Shown here in pieces: positions 31,290 to 40,504 of a DNA stretch of 64,000 nt. How positions within the stretch are numbered: position 1 is the first letter of the stretch; every line of letters starts with the position of its first letter. The notes under the pieces were generated by a model that was not told the origin of the DNA, did not search any database, and saw nothing but the letters and a program-made list of their open reading frames with translations. This stretch comes from Arion vulgaris (taxonomy: Eukaryota; Mollusca; Gastropoda; Stylommatophora; Arionidae), in NCBI GenBank assembly GCA_020796225.1, contig CM036758.1, forward strand, positions 73,438,866 through 73,502,865, written 5' to 3'. Both the position numbers and the translations under genes were made by a program.

Positions 31290-33360
31290 ATTGACTCCTT
31301 TGGAACCAAGAAATTCTCCAACAAAGACTGGGTGGAACAAATGAAACAACCCTAAGCCCTATACTTGAGGAAAAGAAAAGAGCTCTAATAAATTACAAAA
31401 ATAACCCTCGCAAAGTTCCAAGGACCATCTTCGGCACACAAAATCAGTATTGCAACGAGAGTCAAGGAGGTGTGCAAATGAATACTGGTCAAATCTATGT
31501 TCTGCGATACAAAATGCTGCAGATATGGGCAACACAAAGGTAATGTACGAAAATATCATAGTAGCTCTGGGACCAAACATAACAAAAATTGCACCACTAA
31601 GATCAGAAACAGGTGAGTCAATAACAGATATGACCAAACAGCTCGAAAGATGGGTGGAACACTATTCAAATCTTTACTCTGTGGAGAAATCAGCACACCC
31701 AGTCCTCGATCAGATCATACCGAAACATCATGAACAAACCGAGCTGGATACCGAGCCCACAGAGTTGGAACTTTCCGAAGCAATCAACAAACTTTCAAAT
31801 GGCAAGGCATCAGGACTAGACAACATTCCTGCAGAAATCCTCAAATACAATAGGGATGTCCTCCTGCCCCACCTCTACAATCTCCTTATTCAGTGCTGGA
31901 GAGAGGAACACTTCTCAGGACATGAGGGATGCAAAGATAGTGACACTATAAAAACAAAGGGGATAAGGGGATTGTAACAACTACAGAGGCATCTCCCTTC
32001 TAAGCGTAACAGGCAAAGCTTTTGCACTAGTCCTTTCAAACCGACTACAGAAACTGGCGGAGCGTGTTCTTCCAGAGTCACAATGTGGATTCAGAGCTGG
32101 ACGGTCAACAACTGACATGATATTTACCCTTCGACAGCTACAAGAGAAGTGCAGAGAGCAGAGCAAGCCTCTATGTATTGCTTTCGTGGATCTGACTAAG
32201 GCATTTGACACAGTCAGCAGGCCAAGTCTTTATAAAATATTGAAGCATATTGGCTGTCCCCCAAAGTTGCTCCAATTGATTGTCTCCTTCCATAAGGGCA
32301 TGAAAGCCAGCATACAGTTCGATGGCAGCACATCTGATAGTTTTGAGGTTTAGAGTGGAGTCAAGCAGGGCTGTGTCCTTGCCCCCACTCTCTTTGGCAT
32401 CTTCTTCGCAGTCCTTTGAACCACGTCTTAGGGGACGCTGATGGTGATGTTTTCATCCGCACTAGATCTGATGGTTCACTGTTTAACTTGACTCGCTTAA
32501 GAGCCAAGACAAAAACGACGGAAATACTTCCCAAGGACCTCCTTTTCGCTGATGATGCTGCCTTAGTCGCCCACAGTAAGACTACACTGCAATGTCTAAT
32601 TAATAATTTGTCAAAGGCATGCGACCTCTTTTCTCTGACAATAAGTGTCTCCAAAACAGTTGTATTATGTCAGGGAGGTAACACATCAAATATCACTTTA
32701 AATGGCAACCATCTAACACCAGTTCAAAATTCTGCTATCTTGGGTCCACGGTCACTGCCAGCCTTTCTCTTGATGAAGAAATCAACGCTCGTATAGGGAG
32801 TGCGGCTACTACATTAGGCATACTATCAAAGCGAGCGTGGGACAACAAAAAATTGACATTGTAGACGAAGACTCAAATATATCGAGCCTGTGTAATTAGT
32901 TCTTTACTATATGGCTCAGAAACATGGACAGCCTACTCAAGACACGAGAGGAGACTTAACATCTTTCACCTTCGATGTCTCCTCAAGATTATGAACATCA
33001 GGTGGTACGACAAGATAACCAACTCTGAAGTACTGCAACGTGCATAACTGCCTTCCATCATGGGCATGATCAGCAGTAGACGACTAAGATGGTTGGGACA
33101 TGTGAGAAGAATGGAAACTTGCCGCATACCAAAACAAATGTTGTTCTGTGAACTTTCGGAGGAAGAGGCACCAGGGCAGACCACTGCTCAGATATAAAGA
33201 TGTCTGCAAAGCCTCAATGACAAACTTTTCTATAGGTCCCAGCACATGGAAAGACTAGCTGATGACAGAGTTGTGTGGAAAGCCAAATTACGAAAGGGCG
33301 CAGAGTCTTTGAGAAGAGACTTATGTACGAGCTGAACGACAAGAGAGAAAAGTAAAAACT
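31290..33360 (+). pseudogene. LINE-d jockey-like reverse transcriptase, broken
   Basis: The longest RT remnant here. Visible in order: pre-RT helical part (31450-31760); LSEAINKLSNGKASGLDNIP (31771-31832); NNYRGISLLSVTGKAF (about 31976-32025); CGFRAGRSTTDMIFTLRQL (32083-32140); AFVDLTKAFDTVSRPSLYK with the first catalytic Asp (32182-32236); SGVKQGCVLAPTLFGIFFAV preceded by one stop (32354-32415); LLFADDAALVAH with the catalytic FADD at 32545-32556; C-terminus RWLGHVRRME (about 33088-33118) and MERLADDRVVWKAKLRKG. At least six stops or frameshifts. The motif set is that of the jockey-like proteins common in invertebrate genomes. A second copy of its 3' end is at 46160-46590. Confidence 0.85.
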
Positions 33361-33839
33361 CAGAAGTTTTCACAGTAAAACACTTGCCAATTGACCGTCT
33401 GTAAAGATGAAAAGGGCCATATATATATTGTAAAGCCTGTATTAATGACATCCAGTTAGCAATGATAGTGACCTTCTGGTACAGAAATTCCACCATTATC
33501 TGAAATGTTTTCGAAACACAATTAATCCTACAATTGAATATTAATGTGTTACGTGTTGAACTAAAGTATTTATTTATTTGCTATTGAGATATTTCAATTC
33601 CCGGTCTTCGTTATCCTTTCAGCATTTTTAATCCATCGGTGTTCAACATGTCTGCGTGCTGTTTTATTTATTTATTTGCTATTGTTTTAATTGTTGTAGT
33701 ATTTATGTTTTACTTTATTCTGCATGAGATGAGAATGTCAGTGTTTGGTTGCATGTGTTCTCAAGGAGGTATTATTGCTTAATACTGTGTTCAATTGGTA
33801 AAAATGTCATTGAGATTTGAGAAGTTTGTAAGTTTAGGG
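33361..33839. other. LINE-d 3' flank and AT-rich spacer
   Basis: 33361-33420 still matches the 3' untranslated part of the copy at 46540-46600 (CACTTGCCAATTGACCGTCT). The remainder shows no feature. Confidence 0.5.
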
Positions 33840-34293
33840 CCGCTCGTGTGTTGTCTGGGTTCGCAAGGGGAGCATATAATAGTAACACTTCAAAGTGCAA
33901 GTCATGTCGTAAGAGGCGACTGAGGTAGGGGCCTAGGCAAGCTACCAGGACCGTGCCGTGCTATGATACAGAGAGGCGGCGCATCAGGCGGCACCGTAAT
34001 GGGGGAGGAATGGCATAAGCAGCAAAATCACAATTCAATTGAAGGTTATTTTAAGGAAAAAACACTTAAGGAGCGGCATTTCGAAGACTTGCATCATACT
34101 GAGAAAATATACCGCACGCTCCTGCAACTTACAGTAGTATATAAAAAGCGTCGCAGAAATCGGATATGCTGGTCTACTTGTAGGCTCATAACTGGCACAA
34201 CGTACAATCGCTCTTCGATTGAGATCACATACAAATCACACAGAGTGGTTAACAAGTGGTCGATATGGAACGCTCGAAGAAAAAGAAGAAGAA
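33840..34293 (+). mobile_element. SINE-A copy with 190-bp internal insertion
   Basis: 5' part 33840-33949 (core CATGTCGTAAGAGGCGACT), 3' part 34139-34293 ending CGATATGGAACGCTCGAAG. The inserted 33950-34138 is not found elsewhere in the window, has no clear target duplication and contributes most of a 205-residue open frame that I do not recognise. Confidence 0.75.
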
Positions 34294-34399
34294 TTTTCGT
34301 TCTTCACATCGGCTGTAGTTTTAATTGCGGCAGTATGAATCGACCTGCTACCAATGGGTTGCCTTTTGTTATATATCACTACATTCATTTATCTTTTAT

Positions 34400-34924
34400 T
34401 CACGTACAGCAACCTTTCTGTATATTCTCATTGTGTCTGTCTTTGTCTCTATATATTGATATTCTGCCTGTTTGTTTATTACATTTCTATTTGTGTCTCT
34501 CTGTCTGCATGCATGTGATCTCTATCTCTATCTCTCTATCATACTGGGATGTAAAACCATACAAGATCTCCAACTGCTAGCAACGAACCGCATCACATGG
34601 AGATCTAAAACCTCTTCCCTATGTGCCGCCTTTGGCACGAAAGGAACACACTAACTAACTATCTGCATGCTCTGCTTGCCTGTCTATCTCTGTGTGTCTC
34701 TTTTACTCCATCTGCATATTATTTCTCTCTCTAACTCTATATTTTCTGCCTGTCTGTCTTTATCTCTGTCTCATTAACTCTATTTGTATATTCGTCATGT
34801 TTAATCTGTATATTCGTCTTATCTATCTCTGTCTTTCTTACTCTATCTTCATGTTCTGCCTGTCTATCTCTATTTCTGTATTTCTATCTTTGTACTCTGC
34901 CTGCCTGTCCGATTAGCTAGCTCT
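34400..34924. repeat. CTGTCTATCTCTATTT low-complexity tract
   Basis: Irregular repeats of CTGCCTGTCTATCTCT-type units, interrupted by the LINE-i fragment at 34540-34655. The same tract continues at 36166-36240, across the hAT fossil. Confidence 0.75.
34540..34655 (+). mobile_element. LINE-i C-terminal fragment
   Basis: Peptide GCKTIQDLQLLATNRITWR, then TSSLCAAFGTKGTH, and an AACTAACTA tail. The same peptide is on the minus strand at 44892-45040. Confidence 0.75.
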
Positions 34925-36165
34925 GTAGCAATTTAGCGCCAGGCCCTAGGTTTACTGTATGATAATAAAAATAAACACAACTTTTACAAACAAACTTGTC
35001 TCGATGTGAGCAAATTTAGAGATAATACTAGACAAATCAATTTCTCTAAGTAAATTACATTCAATGTTCATTAAGATGAGGTTACTTAGACGATCTAGTC
35101 CCATCATGTTCCTGAACTCACTTTTTATACGCTTTAATGTTGAAAAGAACGTTCTCCGCTGCAGTTAGTAATCATTAAAAACAAGTAAATTCGTAAGACT
35201 ATTTCTACATTTGGGAAACACGACTCTAATGAATTTTCCATTATAAGTTTATAAAATTGCAGTTCAAGAGCCTCATGTTTTTCGTTGCTAATAGCAGCAG
35301 CTACATTCGTTTTAAGAAGTTCAGTGAACTGCATAAGTTCGTCGCCTAGGCTTTCTTCAAATCCTCTTGGTAAGAGCTGACAATATTTGGAGTTCTTTTC
35401 AAGATCTCTTCTGTTGTAATAGATTTTAACTGCCGGAGTATTCCAAATACACCAGTCACTCTATGGTACAGCCTAAATCAATAACTTTGCAAACAAAACA
35501 GAACAGTTGTTCTTTAGTTTCGTTATAACACAACCAATCTCTCACGTGAGTTTTGTTTGTTGGTGTATGTGTGTATGTGAAAAACGACTTTCGACAAAAT
35601 CATGGATTGTTTACTTTATGTTTTTGGTTTTTTAAGACAAGAAATCACTGTTCATATGTTGCACTTCGCTATTTTCTTTCACAATCCAATAATCTCAATT
35701 GAAGTTGTTTGGCCATTCACCAATATCGTTGGAGTACATTTTACTTTCGTTGTGTTTTTGGCTTGTAGATGATGTTGCTACATTAGAAGCATGTGCTGTG
35801 CTTTCTGACTCTCTTTGGCTTGAAGATGATATGGCTAAATTGGAAGGACTTTCTGCACATTCGATTTCAGTTTGTCTTGTGAAAATGTGGCTAAATCGTG
35901 AAGAGTTGCTGATCTTAATGGTAATATTGGTAAAGATGATTCTTCTATAGCACTGCTTTCATCTACTACACAGTGGGACACGTCTTCTGTATTTTCTGCT
36001 TCGATTTCGTTGGATTCGGCACCATCACATACAACATTAAAAAATTCAGACAGCGTGCGTGTTTTTGATATAACATCTGGTTATTTTTTCCATTTTAATC
36101 TCTGTCACATAGGCGCGGGCCCCTAAAGCGCGGGCCCGTAGCATTTGCTACTTCTGCTACTAGGC
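34925..36165 (-). pseudogene. hAT transposase (zf-TTF type), internally deleted
   Basis: DNA-transposon fossil read on the minus strand. N-terminal side: EFFNVVCDGAESNEIEAEN and an acidic region (36045-35800), then YSNDIGEWPNNFN (about 35735-35700) and KTHVRDWLCYNETKEQLFC followed by FVCK (35560-35485), the TTF zinc-finger pattern of ZMYM1-like hAT transposases. C-terminal side: NCSGERSF, frameshift, STLKRIKSEFRNMMGLDRL (35150-35085), the hAT dimerisation motif. The catalytic middle (DDE) is largely missing, since only about 270 bp separate the two domains. The flanking tract is continuous on both sides, so the element inserted into it. It was probably a source of MITE-like derivatives, though its ends differ from MITE-X. 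Confidence 0.8.
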
Positions 36166-36240
36166 TAATCCGGCTCTGCTGCCTGCCTGTCTCTATTTTT
36201 GTCTCTGTATCTGCATACTCAGCCTGCCAGTCTATCTCTA

Positions 36241-36533
36241 TTTACCTGCTTATCGGATGAGAGAAAAAAAATGAAACTAAATAACTTCCTAGATGCCAAA
36301 AGCAAAACAAAACACATACAATTAAACATAGAGAGACAGACAACTGGCAAGAACTGAACATATACTTCCGACATGTAGGAAACAAATCCCTTATTCTGCA
36401 ACACTAATTGCAACATTGTTGCAGCTTGTGATCACATAAGTAATGATGCTCTGGATGGCATAAGTAATGATGCTCTGGATGGCTTAATCAATAAGTTGGA
36501 ACTTTTGTCTTGAACGATTAATGTAGTCCATCA
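36241..36533. other. No gene; short direct duplication
   Basis: ATAAGTAATGATGCTCTGGA occurs twice at 36436-36482 (27-bp unit). The 36219-36416 frame on the minus strand is unrecognised. Confidence 0.5.
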
Positions 36534-36696
36534 CAGTGGCGGCTCATGATCATTTCTGTTGGTGGGGCCAGACATTTTTTCCCGGATAAATCATGTTTTT
36601 TGTTTGCTATATTTTAATTTATAAAATAATAAATAAACGTTATATATTATTTTGTTGTGGGGCCGGCCCATTGGCCCTTAAGACGAGCCGCCACTG
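36534..36696. mobile_element. MITE-X (hAT) copy 3
   Basis: 163 bp, CAGTGGCGGCTCAT / ACGAGCCGCCACTG, duplication GTCCATCA / GTCCATCC (7 of 8) at 36526-36533 and 36697-36704. Confidence 0.9.
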
Positions 36697-36841
36697 GTCC
36701 ATCCTTTGATTGTGTTTCACATCAGACATTTATCCATTGCCATCTAAAGTTGGCTGTAATGCGATATCATTTTTCTTGTTCTGCATGTATTTTATGAAAA
36801 CTGAACTTTGTCAATATTTTGTATAAAATCATTGTAGATTT

Positions 36842-37429
36842 TCTTCTTCTTCTTCCCTCTTCTTCTTCGAGCGTTCCATTTTGACCACTTGTTAACCACT
36901 TTTGTGATTGTATTATCTGGCCTAATCTTCTTTGGTCCATATCGACCACTTGTTAACCACTCTGTGTGATCTGTATGTGATCTGAGCTGACTTCTTCTTC
37001 TTCGCGCTCGTTCTTTACGACAATTGTAATCACTCTTTGTGATATGTTTGATCTTTCCAACCCAATGATACTTGCACATTGGTTTGTAGCTCTAAACGCG
37101 TAGACTTCTACGTTTTAGGACTATGCATCCGATTTCAGCCAAATCTCCTAGTCGTCTCTTAGACATGCGTGGAGCTAACAGTGGTTCTATTCTTTACACC
37201 CCAAATTTGGGCCCCGGTAACCACTCGGGAAGATCTGATCCTAAGAGTTATTGTACGTAGTGTCAGTATTGCGCCTATAAGGAGGCCAGCACATTTGATT
37301 TCTGCGCTGATTTTTATTTACTAGGGTAGCATACCTAGGGCCAACCTAGTTGTCTTTTACGACATGCATTTTAGGTTGCAATGGTATTATTCTTTGCTCC
37401 TTGCGAGCACCCCCTCCCCACGGCACGGT
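36842..37429 (-). mobile_element. SINE-A copy, split by SINE-B
   Basis: Minus strand. Tail and 3' third at 36842-36990 (with a partial repeat of the GACCACTTGTTAACCACT segment at 36892 and 36947), 5' part at 37230-37429 (core near 37345-37375). GATCTGA lies on both sides of the inserted SINE-B. Confidence 0.75.
36991..37229 (-). mobile_element. SINE-B nested in SINE-A
   Basis: Complete copy from CTTCTTCTTCTTCGCGCTCG to AACCACTCGGG, with hairpin stretch CTAAACGCGTAGACTTC at 37093. Confidence 0.85.
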
Positions 37430-37511
37430 TGGATTGTAAATCATTGTTTCTCAAACGTTTGGAAACTTTCCAACATTTCTTTAGTCGTGTTTGCACTGGT
37501 ATCACAGTTAT

Positions 37512-37654
37512 TTAACCCTTTCGCCCTTCCGAACCGATTTACTGGCTCTCATTATTTGTTAAGATGACACAAAGCCAGTATACTGGCTAGTTCACTATAT
37601 ATTGCAATTTAAATGAGTTTGTAAATAAATAAAGTTACGGAGTGAAAAGGTTAA
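37512..37654. mobile_element. MITE-P copy, intact
   Basis: TTAACCCTTTCGCCCTTCCG at the left and ACGGAGTGAAAAGGTTAA at the right, TTAA at both ends, 143 bp. Reference copy for the family. Confidence 0.8.
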
Positions 37655-37714
37655 TAATGTTACAATTACTACCATATATAACTAGTTACTCACATTTAAC
37701 TAAAATTATCATGG

Positions 37715-37860
37715 GATCCCTAGGATTATTGCTGGAGCTACAGAGTTCGTGCCTTGTGCAACACTCTCGGTAGGTGGCGAGGCATTTCTTCCGACAGGGA
37801 TGGAGCCATATAGGAAAACCTGGTTCGATGAAGTCAAATCTTCGCTTTAAATTAAACCTG
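37715..37860 (+). mobile_element. SINE-D 3' half
   Basis: GGGATCCCTAGGATTATTGC to GATGAAGTCAAATCTTCGC; the tRNA-like head is absent. Confidence 0.75.
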
Positions 37861-37899
37861 CTTTAGAAATAGAAATCAAAGATTTCATTTCTCACTATC

Positions 37900-38470
37900 A
37901 ATTACGTGTTGTAATGAGCAAAGCAAGTCGAAAAAAATCGCTATATGTAAAATGCGATGCCGACGAAAAGCAACAGAAGAAAAGACTGAGTCACCAACAT
38001 TTGCAAGAAAGTTAAGACAGAACCTTGCTTGAATTACATTGAGAAACAAAGAATGAAGTAGTTTGACCACTTAATAAGAATGCAACCAAACATTCTATAT
38101 GGTTAACTCGCATCTGGTGCTAGACAGCATGGGTGCCCACTATTACGCTTCATTGACACCTGCAAGCGTGATCTAAGTTCATGCGGCATAGACAAAAACA
38201 CTGGGAGCGGCTGGCCAAAGACAGGCAAGCATGGCGAGCGGCAGTGAGGGCGGCTCAAAAAGAAAAGAAGAAAAACAACATCACATGTGGAGGCAAAAGA
38301 GAGCACAGAGTGCAGAGAGAACATCCTATGTATTAGCTCCAGTCTCCAGTTTTACCTCAACAAACTGTGGCAAGGATTGCCACTCCAGAATAGGCCATTA
38401 CAGCCACATGAAACGTTGTGATTCAGCACAGAACATACTACGTGACGCAATACCTATTGTCTCCTGAGAC
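37900..38470 (+). pseudogene. LINE-g C-terminus with zinc finger
   Basis: Reads HGCPLLRFIDTCKRDL, GIDKNTWERLAKDRQAWRAA, a Lys-rich linker, then CGKDCHSRIGHYSHMKRC (38358-38412), a compact C-x3-C/H/C zinc-finger-like end. This is the terminal finger found on a group of invertebrate LINE ORF2 proteins. The finger is intact although the upstream frame shifts at about 38240. RT core absent. Confidence 0.75.
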
Positions 38471-38489
38471 AAAGAGGCCAATGATGATC

Positions 38490-38690
38490 ATGAACCAAAC
38501 TTCACTGTATACAGAGCATTCTACAACAAAACATCAGAAAAGAAGGAGAGAGGAAGACCACAGAAAAGATGGATTGATAGCATAGCAAAATCCTATCAAA
38601 AAAGCAAAAAATAACTATCACTCAAGCCACTAGAGCAGCGCAGGACAAAAACTGACAACCACGACAATGGACAATAACCATGTAACAGTG
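38490..38690 (+). mobile_element. LINE fragment, unclassified
   Basis: YRAFYNKTSEKKERGRPQKR and WIDSIAKSYQ resemble a LINE C-terminus (RGRP-KRW-D motif). Confidence 0.55.
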
Positions 38691-38779
38691 TGATGACAAA
38701 AGAATGGGGTGGGGAAGGGTCAATAAATCAATAGATCAATAGATCTAACATTCTGAACGTTGTCATAGAGTGTGGCCGC

Positions 38780-39010
38780 AAACAGGACTTTCATCTAAAC
38801 TACCAATCTACGTCAACAGCTAGATTGCAATAGATGAGAATAAAGGTTCTAGTGGTCAGAAAAATCAGTACAACAGACGTATATACAGGCTCATCAATCA
38901 ACATCGAACCGTTACAGTTGGTAGCTGGACCCTATTGGGGATATTACGAAGGAGATTCGTAGCACCCGTGCATGTGTCCGGAGTGCAATGCAGATATTCC
39001 AAATTGAAAC
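38780..39010 (+). pseudogene. LINE-f C-terminal fragment
   Basis: RRIYRLINQHRTVTVGSWTL matches the RLINQ-RTGVLGRWTLL segment of the other two LINE-f copies. Confidence 0.65.
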
Positions 39011-39177
39011 ATGACAGGCCTGGTTATACGTTGTCCAGATGTAATAGTAAATACTCTACACAACATTAACATGAGTGAGCGCTAACAACCTCTTTATGAC
39101 CAACCGCTTCTGATACCATGATACTGTATAACTCCAGATGTTGTTTTATAAAATGGGGTTTTACTGTTCGTGAAATA

Positions 39178-39414
39178 GCCCGTCTGGTGCCGGGGCCCAC
39201 AAGGAAGCAAAGAATAGTACCACTGCGACCTACAAGGCATGTCGTAAGAGGCGACTGATTTAGGACATAAGGAAGCTACAATAGTAAATAAAAAGTTGGA
39301 TGTGCTGACCTACTTGTAGAGGCATACGACCTACATTCGGTCTTAGGCTCGGATATATACAAATCACACAAGAGTGGTTAACAAGTAGTCGATATGGAGC
39401 TCGAATAAGAAAAA
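39178..39414 (+). mobile_element. SINE-A copy
   Basis: GCCCGTCTGGTGCCGGGG head, GGCATGTCGTAAGAGGCGAC core, degraded end GATATGGAGCTCGAATAAG. It splits element J/I. Confidence 0.8.
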
Positions 39415-39714
39415 AGTTGGTAAAATCTGAGTTACCGTCTGTACAAATAAAGTTTCCTATTGGATATTATACACAGACTTTGATCGAAATTCAGATAATC
39501 CTGTCCTACGTGCCGTAAGAGTCTATCAAGGCGCAACATACTCACATTCTCAACACAAACCATATAGATCACAAGAACTTGGTTGATAAGAACGAGCGCA
39601 AAAAAACCAAACCAAACATCTCAATCAATCAAGTGCCGTGCCGGCTGACACAGGCGATCATGTCTCTCCACATCGGTCTGTCTCTGGTACAATCCATCAA
39701 CTTCATCACCGAAA

Positions 39715-40138
39715 CCAACATCTACAAACACCAACATCTACAAACATCAACATCTACAAACACCAACATCTACAAACATCAACATCTACAAACATCAACA
39801 TCTACAAACATCAACATCTACAAACACCAACATCTACAAACACCAACATCTACAAACATCAGCATCTACAAACACCAACATCTACAAACATCAACATCTA
39901 CAAACACCAACATCTACAAACATCAACATCTACAAACACCAACATCTACAAACATCAACATCTACAAACACCAACATCTACAAACATCAGCATCTACAAA
40001 CACCAACATCTACAAACACCAACATCTACAAACATCAACATCTACAAACACCAATATCTACAAACACCAACATCTACAAACACCAACATCTACAAACACC
40101 AACATCTACAAACATCAACATCTACAAACATCTACACA
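39715..40138. repeat. 16-bp minisatellite, about 26 units
   Basis: Unit CAACATCTACAAACAC or ...ACAT. Because 16 is not a multiple of three and the unit has no stop, all forward frames are open (up to 211 residues); this is not a gene. Confidence 0.95.
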
Positions 40139-40504
40139 GCGTACATGTCGAAGTAAACCACATATTCTATCCAGTAAATTGTACCTAAAACATTCGAAAA
40201 GATTTGCTTGGTAAATTATAAAGACGTGGATGGGAGAAAAATATGATCGTCAAGACAACTGGCGCCAGGTCGCTTAATCTAAAACTAACAATTGGAAGCT
40301 TTCATATTGAAACAAAAAATCTGATTACATTATAGATATTGCTTCCATAAAAATGAAACAAAAGAGATCTGTATCAGATGAATATACAAAAAAAGTAATG
40401 CTTGGATATGCAGTTGGAATTGAGTTGCGTTCTACAAGCAAATTAAAGAAATGTATTTTTATATTATGGAGTATATTGGGTATTGCAGTGTAAAACCTGT
40501 ATTT

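Larger units (their letters stand above)
39110..40500 (+). repeat. Inverted paralogous block, copy 2 (empty sites)
   Basis: Order: J end (39110-39177), SINE-A, I part (39415-39600), LINE-c tip (39618-39715), 16-bp minisatellite (39715-40138), unique stretch (40139-40500). It lacks LINE-a and SINE-C: single target copies stand at 40329-40340 and 40432-40442. Confidence 0.85.

Noticed and set aside
33963..34580. 205-residue frame as a gene
   Set aside because: It crosses an insertion in SINE-A, the SINE-A 3' half and a low-complexity tract.
36113..36150. GCGCGGGCCC direct repeat as a CpG-island promoter
   Set aside because: Too short and isolated; more likely part of the hAT element end.
34925..36165. 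Fossil hAT as direct parent of MITE-X
   Set aside because: Its GC-rich outer sequence (GCGCGGGCCC) does not match CAGTGGCGGCTC, so a direct parent relation is not supported.
39579..40214. 211- and 172-residue frames with NIYKHQHLQTS repeats
   Set aside because: A 16-bp repeat read in successive frames; no start context or domain, and the paralogue lacks most of it.
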